64,000 bases of DNA from Hymenobacter lapidarius (GCF_001816145.1 NZ_MDZB01000109.1:62001-126000), one strand, 5' to 3'. Counted from the first letter of the stretch, positions 8,211 to 18,187 are shown. Translations and numbers: made by a program. The notes: a model not told the origin generated them from the letters alone.

Positions 8211-10805
8211 ATGGCGGAAGGCGAAAAAATCATTCCGATTAACATCGAAGACGAGATGCGGGGCGCTTACATCGACTACTCGATGTCGGTTATCATCTCC
8301 CGGGCCCTGCCCGATGTGCGCGACGGCCTGAAGCCCGTGCACCGGCGCGTGCTCTACGGCATGAGCGAGCTGGGCGTGGGTTACAATAAATCCTACAAAA
8401 AGTCGGCCCGTATCGTGGGCGAGGTATTGGGTAAGTACCACCCGCACGGCGACACATCCGTGTACGACACCATGGTGCGCATGGCCCAGGACTGGAGCCT
8501 GCGCTACCCGTTGGTGGACGGCCAGGGCAACTTTGGCTCCGTGGATGGCGACTCGCCGGCTGCCATGCGCTACACCGAGGCCCGCCTCAAGCGCATTGCC
8601 GACGAAATGCTCAACGACCTGGACAAGGACACGGTGGACTTCCAAGCCAACTTCGACGACTCGCTGGAAGAGCCCAGCGTGATGCCCGCCAAATTCCCGA
8701 ACCTGCTGGTCAATGGCACGTCTGGTATTGCCGTGGGCATGGCCACCAACATGGCCCCGCACAACCTGACGGAAGTAGTAAACGGCATTATTGCCTACCT
8801 CGACAATCCCGACATCACGATTGACGAGCTGATGCAGTACGTGACGGCGCCCGACTTCCCCACGGGTGGCATCATCTACGGTTACGAGGGCGTGAAGCAG
8901 GCTTTCCACACCGGCCGCGGCCGCGTGGTGATGCGGGCCAAGGCCACGTTTGAAACCAGCAAAACCGGCAAGGAGCAAATTGTCGTCACCGAAATTCCCT
9001 ACATGGTGAACAAGGCGTCGATGATTGAAAAGACGGCGGCGCTCATCAACGACAAGAAGATTGAGGGCATTTCGGACATGCGCGACGAGTCGGACCGCGA
9101 CGGCATGCGCATCGTCTACGACCTCAAGCGCGATGCCATGCCCAGCGTGGTGCTCAACAACCTCTACAAGTACACCCAGCTGCAAAGCTCCTTCGGCGTC
9201 AACAACGTGTGCCTGGTAAAGGGCCGTCCCATGACGCTGAACTTGCAGCAGCTGATTCACTACTTTGTGGAGCACCGCGCCGAGGTTATCATCCGCCGGA
9301 CCAAGTATGAGCTGGCCGAAGCCCGGAAGCGCGCCCACATCCTGGAGGGCCTGCTCATTGCGCTCGACCACCTCGACGAAGTTATTGCCCTGATTCGCGG
9401 CTCGCGCGACCCCGAGGTGGCCCGTGGCCAGCTCATCTCGCGCTTTGCCCTGAGCGAAGTACAGGCCCGTGCCATTCTGGACATGCGCCTGCAGCGCCTC
9501 ACCGGCCTGGAGCGCGACAAGATTGTGGCCGAATACGAGGAGCTCATGCGCCTTATCGACCACCTGAATTCTGTATTGGATTCGGATGTGTTGCAGCGTG
9601 GCATCATCAAAACCGAGCTGGTCGATATCCGCGAGCGGTACGGCGACGGCCGCCGCACCGAAATCAATTACGTGGGTGGTGATTTCTCGACCGAGGACAT
9701 GATTGCCGACGAGGCCATGGTCATCACCATCAGCCGCGAAGGGTACATCAAGCGCACTAACCTGGACGAGTACCGCGCCCAGGGGCGGGGTGGTGCCGGC
9801 TCGCGGGGTGCCATCTCCAAGAAGGACGACTTCACCGAGCACTTGTTTGTGGCCACCACGCACGAGTACCTGCTGTTCTTCACGGAGCTGGGCCGCGTAT
9901 TCTGGCTCAAAGTATACGAAGTGCCGGAAGGAGGGAAGGCCACCAAAGGCCTGCCCATCCAGAACCTCATCGAAATCCCCCGGGAAGACAAGGTTCGGTC
10001 AGTGCTCAACGTGCGCGGCCTCAAAGACCCGGACTACCTCGAAAACACCTTCCTCATGTTCTGCACCGAGCAGGGCACGGTGAAGAAAACGCCGCTGGAA
10101 GCGTATTCGCGCCCCCGGACGGCGGGCATTAACGCCATTACCATCAACGAAGGCGACCGGATTCTGGACGTGCAGCTGTTGGCTCCGAACTCCGAAGTGG
10201 TGCTGGCCCTGCGCTCCGGCCGCGCCGTGCGCTTCAACGAATCCAAGGTGCGTTCCATGGGACGGGCCGCGGCCGGCGTGCGCGGCATCAGCCTTTCTGA
10301 CACGCCCGGCGACCGGGTAGTGGGCATGGTGTGCCTGTCTGACCCCTCGCAGGAATTGCTGGTGGTGACCGAAAACGGCTACGGCAAGCGCAGTTCGCTC
10401 GACGAGTACCGCGTTACGAACCGTGGTGGCAAGGGCGTGCGCGCCATGAAAATCACCGATAAGACCGGTAATCTGGTTGCCATCAAGGACGTGAACGACA
10501 CCGATGACTTGATGATTATCAACAAGTCGGGCATTACCATCCGGCTGCGTATGAGTGACTTGCGTACCATTGGACGTGCCACGCAAGGCGTGCGCCTGAT
10601 TAAAATTGGCGGCAACGACGAAATATCTTCTGTAGCAAAAGTGGCTGCCGAGGAGAAAGATGAAACCGAAACGGACCTGGTGCTCGAGGGTGCTTCGGCC
10701 GAGTTGGCAGAAGGTGCCATTAGCAGCCCTGTTACAGGGGCTTTGGACCAGAATACCGAAGAGCCTGAAGAAGGCGACGAAGCCGAGTCAGAAGACTTGG
10801 CATAA
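8211..10805 (+). CDS. gyrA: DNA gyrase subunit A
   Basis: GyrA cuts and rejoins DNA in the A2B2 gyrase that introduces negative supercoils. The 864-residue protein has the N-terminal winged-helix and tower domains with catalytic Tyr121 ([10 protein letters not shown]), the quinolone region [10 protein letters not shown] (residues 78-87; Thr82 takes the place of E. coli Ser83 and Asp86 that of Asp87), and a C-terminal beta-pinwheel of about 300 residues. The GyrA box is degenerate (QGRGGAG instead of QRRGGKG) but in the right place, which separates it from the parC product at 60-63 kb. The tail after about residue 810 is acidic. Start ATG 8211 gives the normal [16 protein letters not shown] opening. 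Confidence 0.97.
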   Translation: MAEGEKIIPINIEDEMRGAYIDYSMSVIISRALPDVRDGLKPVHRRVLYGMSELGVGYNKSYKKSARIVGEVLGKYHPHGDTSVYDTMVRMAQDWSLRYPLVDGQGNFGSVDGDSPAAMRYTEARLKRIADEMLNDLDKDTVDFQANFDDSLEEPSVMPAKFPNLLVNGTSGIAVGMATNMAPHNLTEVVNGIIAYLDNPDITIDELMQYVTAPDFPTGGIIYGYEGVKQAFHTGRGRVVMRAKATFETSKTGKEQIVVTEIPYMVNKASMIEKTAALINDKKIEGISDMRDESDRDGMRIVYDLKRDAMPSVVLNNLYKYTQLQSSFGVNNVCLVKGRPMTLNLQQLIHYFVEHRAEVIIRRTKYELAEARKRAHILEGLLIALDHLDEVIALIRGSRDPEVARGQLISRFALSEVQARAILDMRLQRLTGLERDKIVAEYEELMRLIDHLNSVLDSDVLQRGIIKTELVDIRERYGDGRRTEINYVGGDFSTEDMIADEAMVITISREGYIKRTNLDEYRAQGRGGAGSRGAISKKDDFTEHLFVATTHEYLLFFTELGRVFWLKVYEVPEGGKATKGLPIQNLIEIPREDKVRSVLNVRGLKDPDYLENTFLMFCTEQGTVKKTPLEAYSRPRTAGINAITINEGDRILDVQLLAPNSEVVLALRSGRAVRFNESKVRSMGRAAAGVRGISLSDTPGDRVVGMVCLSDPSQELLVVTENGYGKRSSLDEYRVTNRGGKGVRAMKITDKTGNLVAIKDVNDTDDLMIINKSGITIRLRMSDLRTIGRATQGVRLIKIGGNDEISSVAKVAAEEKDETETDLVLEGASAELAEGAISSPVTGALDQNTEEPEEGDEAESEDLA

Positions 10806-10819
10806 TTCCTGAATAGGGG

Positions 10820-10850
10820 CGGGGCGGTCCATTTGGGTCGCCCCGTTTAC
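10820..10850 (+). terminator. Probable terminator after gyrA
   Basis: CGGGGCG (10820-10826) pairs with CGCCCCG (10839-10845), followed by a short T-rich stretch. It lies 15 bases after the gyrA stop. Confidence 0.6.
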
Positions 10851-10990
10851 TTTTGGTGCGGTTCCCGGGCATCATTGCGCGCTCAGGGCCGTAGTTTAGC
10901 TCACTTTCTTTTCCACCCATTCATTCAGCTTCTGCTTCACGTGTTGATTATCAAATATAACCGAGAGGAGTGGAGCGCAACTCGAATCAT

Positions 10991-12145
10991 ATGAAGAAGA
11001 CTTTTTTAACGTTTGCAGCAGCTACCTTTTTGGTCGCTGGTCTGCCAGCAGCGGTATCGGCTCAAAATTCAGCTGTTACTAATGCCATCCTGAACCAGCG
11101 TTCGGGCCTACTCGACAAAGCCCGTGCTGAAATCGACAAGGCTATTGTAAACGAGAAGACCAGTGGTAAAGCCAAAACGTGGTATACGCGCGGCGAAATT
11201 TATCAGGGCATGATGGAAAGCCCCATCTACGGCAAGCAACTGCAGGCTGGTGAAGGTCTGCAGAAGGCGTACGAGTCCTACAACAAGACCATTGAGCTCG
11301 ACACCAAAACCGGCGAGTTTGGCAAGCAAGCAGTAGTCAAAGTAGAGAGCCTCTACGGTCAGGCGTTTAATGACGCTGTGAGCAGCTACAATGCCAAGGA
11401 GTACGACAAGGCCATTGCTAGCTACAAGATGGCCTCACAGATCAAGCCTCAGGATACCACGGCTGTGTTGTATTCCGCCTACGCTTCGGAGGCCAAGCAG
11501 GATTACGTCGGTGCCCGTGCCAGCTATAACCAGCTGCTTGCTATGAATTATAAATCAGTAAACATGTATTCTCGCTTGCTGCAAATGGCGAAGGAGGAAA
11601 AGGATAATGCGGCGGCAGCAAAAGTTCTGCAGCAGGCACTGGCTGCTTATCCCACCAATAAATCCTTTATGTTGGAGGATTTGAACGTTTCTTTGGCGAG
11701 TGGTAAGGGGGAAGATGCTTTGGGTAAAATTAACAAGTCCATTGCCGCTGACCCTTCTAATTCTAACCTTTATGCGGTCCGGGGCTCGCTTTACGACCAG
11801 CAGAAAAAGACCGAATTGGCAGTGGTAGATTACCGTAAGGCTATTGAGTTAGATGCGAATAACTTCGATGCACAGTTTAACTTGGGCGTCTACAATTACA
11901 ATCGCGCTGCTGATGCTTATACAAAAGCCAGTAAAATGGACTTGAAGACGTATCAAGTATCCGGTAAAAAGTACGAGACCGAAGGCAAGAAATTCTTCGA
12001 AGCTTCGGTTCCTTATTTTGAAAAGGCACTTCAGTTGCAGCCAGATGATCGTAACACGATGACTTCTCTGCAGAAAGTCTATTTCCGTCTGGGTCGTAAC
12101 TCTGATTCTGACCGCTTGAACGCTAAGTTGAAAGCAGGGAAGTAG
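10991..12145 (+). CDS. Exported tetratricopeptide-repeat protein
   Basis: A 384-residue protein with a Sec signal peptide (MKKTFLTFAAATFLVAGLPAAVSAQ, cleavage after Ala-Gln) followed by TPR units to the end, for example KAWYTRGEIYQ-type and LYAVRGSLYDQQKK blocks. It is probably a periplasmic scaffold; the partner is unknown. ATG 10991 is preferred over a frame start seven codons upstream because it directly opens the signal peptide. A TACTTTTG -7 box at 10848-10855 may drive it. Codon use drifts to AT-richer third positions in the second half, leading into the AT-rich island. A strong terminator follows at 12171. Confidence 0.85.
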   Translation: MKKTFLTFAAATFLVAGLPAAVSAQNSAVTNAILNQRSGLLDKARAEIDKAIVNEKTSGKAKTWYTRGEIYQGMMESPIYGKQLQAGEGLQKAYESYNKTIELDTKTGEFGKQAVVKVESLYGQAFNDAVSSYNAKEYDKAIASYKMASQIKPQDTTAVLYSAYASEAKQDYVGARASYNQLLAMNYKSVNMYSRLLQMAKEEKDNAAAAKVLQQALAAYPTNKSFMLEDLNVSLASGKGEDALGKINKSIAADPSNSNLYAVRGSLYDQQKKTELAVVDYRKAIELDANNFDAQFNLGVYNYNRAADAYTKASKMDLKTYQVSGKKYETEGKKFFEASVPYFEKALQLQPDDRNTMTSLQKVYFRLGRNSDSDRLNAKLKAGK

Positions 12146-12170
12146 AGGTTATATCAAGAGAAGCTTAATG

Positions 12171-12201
12171 GCCTACCCAAATTCATTGGGTAGGCTTTTT
12201 T
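12171..12201 (+). terminator. Terminator after the TPR gene
   Basis: GCCTACCCAA (12171-12180) pairs perfectly with TTGGGTAGGC (12186-12195), loop of five bases, then six T. Confidence 0.92.
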
Positions 12202-12910
12202 GTATGCTAAGTGAAGTAACGCCTTTGTCAATTTAACATAATATAAATTATAAGACTTAAGTTTTATGCGTTAGGTCAGTACGTTTATATCTGTTTTTTT
12301 ATGGTCGTATAGATGTTTTTAAGTAAGCTTATTTTAGCACGTTCTCTAGTGCATCATAACCTTCGTTTTGCTTGCTTTAGTTTAGTTACTTGAGCGTCTG
12401 TTCGGCTCCCATTGTTTTTTTCTTCTCGATTCGAAACGTCACTGGACTTGGAGCGTAAATCCTTTTAGTCCGCCTTCCGAGATAGTTCGGGCTGTATCAA
12501 TGGTGCGGTCACGCAACAAAGTCTTCGCTACTTACGGTTGTTCGACAGTAGTTAATTAACCGTCTTCTGCAATTGTTAACCCTTTTAGACGTTCAGTTCG
12601 TGCAGTAATATGGTGCGTCTTGTAGTCTCAGACAAGAAGATAAAAAATGGTATATAATTGAAAATGATTAAATACTTTTAAATACTTTTTTACTCTATTC
12701 AGTAATTGTATTCTCTTAACTCTACGCCTACTTTCGGTGCAATAGAGTCTTTAATAACTAAGGACTCTCTGGAATCTTAAGTAACGAACGATGATTTTTT
12801 ATTTACTGCCAGCTATTTATACCAAATTGCAAGAAGATTTACACAATAGATATACCATGGCTTATGATAATAAGTGTAACGCTGAGTGTCGAAGTATTAG
12901 ATTGCACGAA

Positions 12911-12918
12911 TAGCTTTG
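12911..12918 (+). promoter_or_regulatory. Possible -7 box for the island gene
   Basis: TAGCTTTG matches TAnnTTTG 120 bases before the ATG at 13039. No TTG lies at the expected -33 position, so this is tentative. Confidence 0.35.
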
Positions 12919-12932
12919 TATATAAGTAATTA

Positions 12933-12974
12933 AAAGTATAAAATAATTAGTAATTTAAAACTTTTTTATACTTT
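12933..12974. repeat. AT-only inverted repeat upstream of the island gene
   Basis: AAAGTATAAAA (12933-12943) and TTTTATACTTT (12964-12974) form a perfect 11-bp inverted repeat with a 20-base loop, 65 bases before the gene start. It could be a transcript leader hairpin or an operator. Confidence 0.5.
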
Positions 12975-13038
12975 AAACTTAATAACCGTTAAACCGTTCA
13001 AAGACTAACCTTTGGGTCTAATACTTCCAATCACAGAC

Positions 13039-14055
13039 ATGCCTAAATTGATTGATTACCCTCGGACTACTTATGCTGGGGCCTGGGAACTAGCTGAGAT
13101 AACAGACGATACAGGCGGAAAATGCGCAATAGAAACGGCAGCACGAAAATTAAACCGAAAGGTCAGCGGGTCTTTTAAAGCAATAATTGGCTCAGCGGTT
13201 AAGTTTGGTCTGCTAACGAGCAAACGGGACTTGCTTACTACCACCACTCTATTCAAGCGAATAAAACATGCCTACGACAAGCAGGAGGAACTACTGTTTC
13301 ATAGAGAAGCATTTCTCACACCTCCCCTTTTCACCCAACTTTGCCGGAAGTTCCGTAGCCGCGAACTGCCCGTGCAAATGCTGGATGTTATGCTGATTCG
13401 GGAATTCGGAGTGGAGGAAATTAACGCGCAAGGGGTAGCCAAGGCTTTTGTGGAAGGCTGCCGCATGGTGGGCCTTCTGGATGAACGCAATATTATTGCT
13501 GACATTGATGCACCAACGAACAAGCCTGGCCCACGCAGGGAGTTGGCCAGTCCGGCCCCAAGCACCAATTCCTTTCGCCCAGCCCTAGAACCCGCTTCTG
13601 CGCAAGAGGACCAGAATTTCGACCCCAGCGTCCAGCACACGGAATCTTTTGCCTCATCCGAAAACAGTGCCTCCACAATTCCTGAAACCTACGCATCGAG
13701 TAGAAGCTCAACCAAACCGGCGTCCGATGGTCAAACCCGCCCCGATGCAATAGCGAGCTTATTTGGCCTACTCCATCCTGATACTGATGTGATAACTACA
13801 GGTCAGACGTCGCATGATAGACAATACGAGGCACCCGGTCTATCTCAAACGCCAAACGGCTATACAACTGCCCCGACAGCCACCCTACCTGTACAGGCAC
13901 CCGCTGTTGAACTACCCCAAACTTCCCCTCCAACCTACCAAATTCAGGTGAGCGGCCCCGGAGTTAACACGCTATTATCGATTACCGACGAGGACGACAT
14001 TGCAATTGCAGTTGCCCTTTTACAAAAAATAAAACGTCAACTAAACGCCGTTTAA
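13039..14055 (+). CDS. Unrecognised protein with winged-helix-like N-terminal repeats
   Basis: A 338-residue protein of unknown function. Residues 1 to about 150 are compact and helical and look like two tandem winged-helix-type modules; the second (FLTPPLFTQLCRKFRSRELP through AFVEGCRMVGLLDE) recalls DUF5343-type domains, from memory only. Residues of about 155-285 are Ser/Pro/Thr-rich and probably disordered. The last 45 residues (YQIQVSGPG, then LLSITDEDDIAIAVALLQKI) form a short alpha/beta end module. ATG 13039 is preferred to TTG 13012 because the conserved-looking text begins there. It has no operon partner, sits in AT-rich DNA with codon use unlike its neighbours, and is closed by a bidirectional terminator. 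Acquisition by transfer is an inference. Confidence 0.7.
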   Translation: MPKLIDYPRTTYAGAWELAEITDDTGGKCAIETAARKLNRKVSGSFKAIIGSAVKFGLLTSKRDLLTTTTLFKRIKHAYDKQEELLFHREAFLTPPLFTQLCRKFRSRELPVQMLDVMLIREFGVEEINAQGVAKAFVEGCRMVGLLDERNIIADIDAPTNKPGPRRELASPAPSTNSFRPALEPASAQEDQNFDPSVQHTESFASSENSASTIPETYASSRSSTKPASDGQTRPDAIASLFGLLHPDTDVITTGQTSHDRQYEAPGLSQTPNGYTTAPTATLPVQAPAVELPQTSPPTYQIQVSGPGVNTLLSITDEDDIAIAVALLQKIKRQLNAV

Positions 14056-14070
14056 ACCTACCTTCTTAAC

Positions 14071-14113
14071 AGAAAAAAGGGCCTACTATATAATATAGAA
14101 GGCCCTTTTTTCT
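14071..14113. terminator. Bidirectional terminator between the island gene and the his operon
   Basis: A 14-bp perfect stem (14071-14084 with 14100-14113) carries A6 and T6 tracts, with a second small palindrome in the loop. It ends both the rightward gene and the leftward his operon. Confidence 0.93.
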
Positions 14114-14130
14114 GTTTCGTAACTCAGGCT

Positions 14131-14799
14131 TTAGCCCTCGGTTAGGTGCCGGGTGTTGGGCAGGCGGTGACGCTCTTGCAGAACAGCAATAACCTCCTGT
14201 AGCGGAACACCCGAGGCCACCAGCAATACCAGCAGGTGGTAAAGCAAGTCGGCAACTTCGCTGGGAAGGGTAGCGCGGCTACCACCTACGGCATCAATAA
14301 CCGTTTCCACGGCCTCCTCTCCCACTTTCTGGGCAATTTTGGGCATCCCCTTCTTGAAGAGCGAAACCGTGTAAGACGTGGGCGCGCGTTCCGGGAACTG
14401 GTGCCGCTCTACGATAAGCCGCTCCAAGTCAGCTAAAAAGCCAACTGGCGCGGCTGGCACGGCAGACTGGCCCAATTGCTCGAAGCAGCTGATGGTGCCG
14501 CGGTGGCAGGTAGGGCCGGCCGGTACGGCCCGCACCAAAATGGCGTCGGCATCACAATCGATGTGCAGGCTCACAACGGTTAAGAAGTTGCCGCTACTCT
14601 CCCCTTTTACCCACAAGCGGTTTTTGGAACGCGAGAAAAAAGTCACTTTTCCGTCCGCCTGGGTGCGTTCCCACGCCTCCGCGTTCATGTAGCCGAGCAT
14701 GAGCACTTGGCCGGTATCAGCATCCTGAATGATGGCGGGCAGTAGGCCGGTAGCTGCGTCGAAGCGCAACGCCGCCGGAGGTGAGGTAACAGGGGTCAT
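14131..14799 (-). CDS. hisIE: Bifunctional phosphoribosyl-AMP cyclohydrolase / phosphoribosyl-ATP pyrophosphatase
   Basis: HisIE performs steps 2 and 3 of histidine synthesis: PR-ATP to PR-AMP, then opening of the purine ring. In the 222-residue protein, residues of about 15-115 form the cyclohydrolase with the metal-site text DCDADAILVRAVPAGPTCHRG; residues of about 125-215 form the pyrophosphatase with the KKVGEEAVET-like block QKVGEEAVETVIDAVGG and LLYHLLVLLVASG. The fused form is usual in this phylum. It is the last gene of the leftward his operon, 31 bp after hisF, and is followed by a strong terminator. Confidence 0.97.
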   Translation of the reverse strand: MTPVTSPPAALRFDAATGLLPAIIQDADTGQVLMLGYMNAEAWERTQADGKVTFFSRSKNRLWVKGESSGNFLTVVSLHIDCDADAILVRAVPAGPTCHRGTISCFEQLGQSAVPAAPVGFLADLERLIVERHQFPERAPTSYTVSLFKKGMPKIAQKVGEEAVETVIDAVGGSRATLPSEVADLLYHLLVLLVASGVPLQEVIAVLQERHRLPNTRHLTEG

Positions 14800-14830
14800 G
14801 GAGGTAAGTTAGTCAGGTAAACCGTCTTTG

Positions 14831-15586
14831 CTACAACCGGATGGCAATGCCTTCGGCGTGCAAATACTGCTTCAACGCGGGCAGAGCCGTTTCATTGAAG
14901 TGAAAAATACTAGCTGCCAGGGCTGCATCTGCGCCCCCAGCCCGAAACACGGCCGTAAAATCAGCTGGCTGGCCGGCACCGCCCGACGCAATAACCGGAA
15001 CGGGCACCGCTTCGCTAACGGCCCGCGTCAGTTCGAGGGCAAAGCCGGCTTTGGTGCCGTCGTGGCTCATGGAGGTAAGCAGTAGCTCACCTGCGCCCAG
15101 CTCGGCCGCCTCACGGCACCAGTGCACCGCCTGCCACCCGGTGGCCACGGTGCCGGCCCGCGTCATTACCTGCCATTCCCGGTCAACCAGGCGGGCATCA
15201 ACGGCCACCACCACGCACTGCGAGCCAAAGCGACGCGCTAATTCGGAGATAAAAGCCGGCCGCGCCAAAGCCGCGGAGTTAATGGACACCTTGTCGGCAC
15301 CGCTCATCAGCAGCGCCTCCACGTCGGCTACCGTGCTGATGCCACCGCCAACGGTAAAAGGAATATCCAGCACCCGGGCCACGTCGCGCACCAGGTCCGT
15401 GAGGGGTTGCCGGCGCTGGTTGGTGGCCGTGATGTCCAAAAACACCAGCTCGTCGGCTCCTTCCTGGGCATACCGGGCCGCCAAGGAAACGGGGTCCCCG
15501 GCATCGCGCAGGCCCTCGAACTGAATGCCTTTAACGGTTCGGCCGTCCCGCACGTCGAGGCAGGGAATAAGACGCTTTTTAACCAC
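14831..15586 (-). CDS. hisF: Imidazole glycerol phosphate synthase, cyclase subunit
   Basis: HisF is the (beta/alpha)8 barrel subunit that uses ammonia from HisH to form imidazole glycerol phosphate and AICAR. The 251-residue protein begins MVKKRLIPCLDVRDGRTVKG, with catalytic Asp11 in CLDV and Asp130 in VVAVDARL; GGISTVADVEALL and IASGGAGQPADF are the phosphate-binding loops. GTG 15586 is the start by alignment with the family N-terminus. It lies between hisA (46 bp) and hisIE in the his operon. Confidence 0.97.
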   Translation of the reverse strand: MVKKRLIPCLDVRDGRTVKGIQFEGLRDAGDPVSLAARYAQEGADELVFLDITATNQRRQPLTDLVRDVARVLDIPFTVGGGISTVADVEALLMSGADKVSINSAALARPAFISELARRFGSQCVVVAVDARLVDREWQVMTRAGTVATGWQAVHWCREAAELGAGELLLTSMSHDGTKAGFALELTRAVSEAVPVPVIASGGAGQPADFTAVFRAGGADAALAASIFHFNETALPALKQYLHAEGIAIRL

Positions 15587-15632
15587 GAAACAAGAGCATT
15601 AATGGGGTTGAAAGTACTGTGGAAGCAGATAA

Positions 15633-16349
15633 CTACAGGAAGGGCTTCAAATCGGGCGGCTTGATGGTTCCCTCGTACAGGGCCTTGCCGATGATGGCGC
15701 CGTGCATGCCGGCGGCGGCAAGGGCCTCCACGTCGGCAATGGTGGTAACGCCGCCACTGGCTACAAAGCGGGCCGTGGGAAACTGCTTGATAAGCGTCTG
15801 GTAGATTTCCAGCGAAGGCCCCTGCAGAAGGCCGTCTTTACTCACATCGGTGCAAATGAACGTGCTGGCCCCGGCTCCCAGATAGCTAGTGATAAAGTCC
15901 ACCAGAGTCAGGGCGCTTTTATCGGCCCACGCATTAATCATGATATGCTCCCCCTTGAAATCAGCGCCAATAAAGATGGTATCGGAGCCGTACCGGGCCA
16001 GCCAGGCTTCCACGGTGGGTTGTTCGCGCACGGCCAGGCTACCGGCCGTCACGTGCCTGGCGCCGGCATCGAGTACCTGCGTTAAGGAAGCTTGCGTCTG
16101 GATGCCGCCACCGGCATCAATGTCCAGCGTTGTGGCGGTGGCGATGGCCTCCAGAACTGCCAGATTGACCGGATGGCCGGCCCGGGCTCCGTCCAGGTCC
16201 ACGAGGTGCAGGCGGCGCATGCCCGCATCAGCAAAGCGTTGGGCCACGGCCACGGGGTCGGAATCGTAGGTGGTTTGCCGCGCAAAGTCGCCGGCGCTGA
16301 GCCGCACGCATTGGCCATTGACCAGGTCGATAGCAGGAATAATTTCCAA
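15633..16349 (-). CDS. hisA: ProFAR isomerase
   Basis: HisA isomerises the ProFAR aminoaldose to the aminoketose PRFAR. It is a 238-residue (beta/alpha)8 barrel starting MEIIPAIDLVNGQCVRLSAGD, with catalytic Asp8, the second Asp in FICTDVSKDGLLQGPS (about residue 130), and phosphate loops DAGGGIQ and ASGGVTT. TTG 16349 is the only start that gives this N-terminus. It follows hisH by 32 bp in the operon. Confidence 0.97.
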   Translation of the reverse strand: MEIIPAIDLVNGQCVRLSAGDFARQTTYDSDPVAVAQRFADAGMRRLHLVDLDGARAGHPVNLAVLEAIATATTLDIDAGGGIQTQASLTQVLDAGARHVTAGSLAVREQPTVEAWLARYGSDTIFIGADFKGEHIMINAWADKSALTLVDFITSYLGAGASTFICTDVSKDGLLQGPSLEIYQTLIKQFPTARFVASGGVTTIADVEALAAAGMHGAIIGKALYEGTIKPPDLKPFL

Positions 16350-16381
16350 AACAGTTGCAGAATTGATGGAGAGATATAAAC

Positions 16382-16969
16382 CTACAGGTTCAGAAAATTG
16401 GCGAGAATGCGTGTACCCACCGCACCGCTTTTTTCGGTATGGAACTGCACGCCGTGGAAATTACAGTGCTGCACCGCCGCACTAAACGGAGCCGGGTGGC
16501 TTGCCTGAGCAGTGGTGTAGTCCCCCACTGGCGCGTAGTAGCTGTGCACGAAGTATACGTGGTCGGCATCCGTTAAGCCCGCAAACAACGGGCCCAGCAA
16601 ACGCTGCAGGTTGTTCCAACCCATATGAGGGACCTTGTGCGTAGCGTCGGGCACGAACCGCTGTACGTTGAAGGGCAATAGTCCCAGCAAGGGCGTATCA
16701 TTCTCTTCGCTGTGCATGCCCAGTAGCTGCATGCCCAGGCATATGCCCAGGAAAGGTTGCGTCAGGGTGGGCAGGACTTCGTGCAGGCCCGCAGCCCGCA
16801 GGGCCTCCATGGCCGAGGCAGCTTCACCCTCACCGGGAAAGAGGACCTTGTCGGCTTTGCGCAGCATTTCCGGGTCAGCGGTGAGAGTGGCCTGCGCGCC
16901 TAGGCGCTCCAGTGCAAATAGCACCGATTGAACGTTGCCGCCTTTATAGTCAACTACCGCAATTTCCAT
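16382..16969 (-). CDS. hisH: Imidazole glycerol phosphate synthase, glutaminase subunit
   Basis: HisH is the class-I glutamine amidotransferase that feeds ammonia to HisF. The 195-residue protein begins MEIAVVDYKGGNVQSVLFAL. The nucleophile Cys lies in FLGICLGMQLL (about residue 80) and the His/Glu pair in FHGVQFHTEKSG (about residues 177-179), completing the triad. ATG 16969 is the start. It sits 71 bp after hisB, the widest gap within the operon. Confidence 0.97.
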   Translation of the reverse strand: MEIAVVDYKGGNVQSVLFALERLGAQATLTADPEMLRKADKVLFPGEGEAASAMEALRAAGLHEVLPTLTQPFLGICLGMQLLGMHSEENDTPLLGLLPFNVQRFVPDATHKVPHMGWNNLQRLLGPLFAGLTDADHVYFVHSYYAPVGDYTTAQASHPAPFSAAVQHCNFHGVQFHTEKSGAVGTRILANFLNL

Positions 16970-17040
16970 GGGCTATATATTATTCATTTGTATATATCAT
17001 CCGCAAACGAATATTAATCCATTTGTGAACCAATGTCTTC

Positions 17041-18141
17041 CTACAAAATTCCCTTGGTGCTCGGAATAGCCGCCGACTCATCGCGTTGCAAAGCCATTTT
17101 AATGGCCTTGGCAACTGCTTTGAAAATGGCTTCTATCTTGTGGTGCTCGTTGTCGCCGGTACAGGAGATATTGAGGGTGGCCCGGGAGTTGTCGGTAAAG
17201 GACTTGAAGAAGTGAAAAAACAGCTCAGTGGGCAGGTCGCCGACCCGCTCCCGCTTAAACTCGGCATCCCAGACCAACCAAGGGCGGCCAGCGAAATCGA
17301 TGGCCGCTTGAGCTAAGGCTTCGTCCATGGGCAAAAGAAAACCATAGCGGGCCAGTCCTCGCTTGTCGCCCAGGGCTTGCGAGAAAGCCGTGCCTAGAGC
17401 CAGAGCCGTATCCTCCACTGTGTGGTGCTCATCAATGTGCAAATCGCCTTTTACACGAATGTGTAAATCAACCCCACTGTGCCGGCCCAACTGCTCAAGC
17501 ATGTGGTCGAAGAAGCCCAGCCCGGTATGAATGTCCGTTTTGCCGGTTCCATCCAGGTTGAGCTCAATGGCAATCTGGGTTTCGTTGGTATTACGCTCAA
17601 TGACTGCGATGCGCGCCGGGTAGCGCAGGTGTTGGTAGATGGCTTCCCAGCTGGTGGTGGTGAGGGCGGCGCGCGCGTTGGGCTCCTCTCCTATCAGAAT
17701 GGCGCGGCTGCCCAGGTTGATGGCCAACTCAACGTCGGTAAGCCGGTCGCCGATTACGTAGGAATTGGCCAGGTCGTATTCATTGGCCGGGTCCAGGTAT
17801 TGCCCCAGCAAGCCGGTACGGGGCTTGCGGGTGTCCAGGTTTTCGTGCGGAAAGCTGCGGTCAATCAATTCGGCGGCAAAGTGCACGCCTTCGCCGGCCA
17901 GAATCTCCTGCATCAACCGATGCGGCGGCCAGAACGTGTCTTCCGGGAAGCTGGCAGTGCCCAGTCCGTCCTGGTTGGTCACGAGCACCAGCTCGTACTC
18001 GGGCAGGTCGCGTGCAATGCGGGCCAGCGCGCTGATGCAGCCGGGCAGAAACGCAAACTTTTCCAGGCTGTCTACCTGCTGGCTGGGCTGCGGCTCGACA
18101 AGGATGGTGCCGTCGCGGTCGATAAAGAGGGCCTTTTTCAA
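17041..18141 (-). CDS. hisB: Bifunctional histidinol-phosphatase / imidazoleglycerol-phosphate dehydratase
   Basis: HisB here joins a HAD phosphatase (histidinol-phosphate to histidinol) to the Mn-dependent dehydratase. The first 165 residues carry [11 protein letters not shown] with the HAD nucleophile Asp and the VTNQDGLG motif; the rest carries the dehydratase metal motifs [14 protein letters not shown] and [10 protein letters not shown]. The frame is open to 18204, but TTG 18141 gives [13 protein letters not shown], the family N-terminus, and avoids overlapping the hisD-hisC stop; the start is thus inferred. It lies 46 bp after hisD-hisC. The bifunctional form means no separate histidinol phosphatase is required. 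Confidence 0.95.
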   Translation of the reverse strand: MKKALFIDRDGTILVEPQPSQQVDSLEKFAFLPGCISALARIARDLPEYELVLVTNQDGLGTASFPEDTFWPPHRLMQEILAGEGVHFAAELIDRSFPHENLDTRKPRTGLLGQYLDPANEYDLANSYVIGDRLTDVELAINLGSRAILIGEEPNARAALTTTSWEAIYQHLRYPARIAVIERNTNETQIAIELNLDGTGKTDIHTGLGFFDHMLEQLGRHSGVDLHIRVKGDLHIDEHHTVEDTALALGTAFSQALGDKRGLARYGFLLPMDEALAQAAIDFAGRPWLVWDAEFKRERVGDLPTELFFHFFKSFTDNSRATLNISCTGDNEHHKIEAIFKAVAKAIKMALQRDESAAIPSTKGIL

Positions 18142-18187
18142 AACGTGTGTTACTATGGGAAGCGAATGGGTAATAGCGCTGGCGCGC

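Larger units (their letters stand above)
12202..13038. other. AT-rich intergenic island without a recognisable gene
   Basis: About 840 bases far more AT-rich than the rest of the window, dense in stops in all frames and with no tRNA or standard RNA that I can recognise. It contains an imperfect long-range direct repeat (12461-12510 and 12581-12619, both opening CCTTTTAG and ending GGTGCG), a tandem AAATACTTTT pair near 12670-12690, a 9-bp-stem hairpin at 12744-12768 (one G-U pair), a hairpin TCTTGT/ACAAGA near 12617-12636, and a long AT inverted repeat just before the next gene. It could be decayed coding DNA, a regulatory leader or an uncharacterised RNA. Confidence 0.6.

Noticed and set aside
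8175..9863. Long 562-codon leftward open frame across gyrA
   Set aside because: It is antisense to gyrA, is driven by the GC-rich third codon positions, and its translation has no domain features.
12361..12660. RNase P RNA, tmRNA or SRP RNA in the AT-rich island
   Set aside because: None of the invariant core sequences of these RNAs could be found on either strand.
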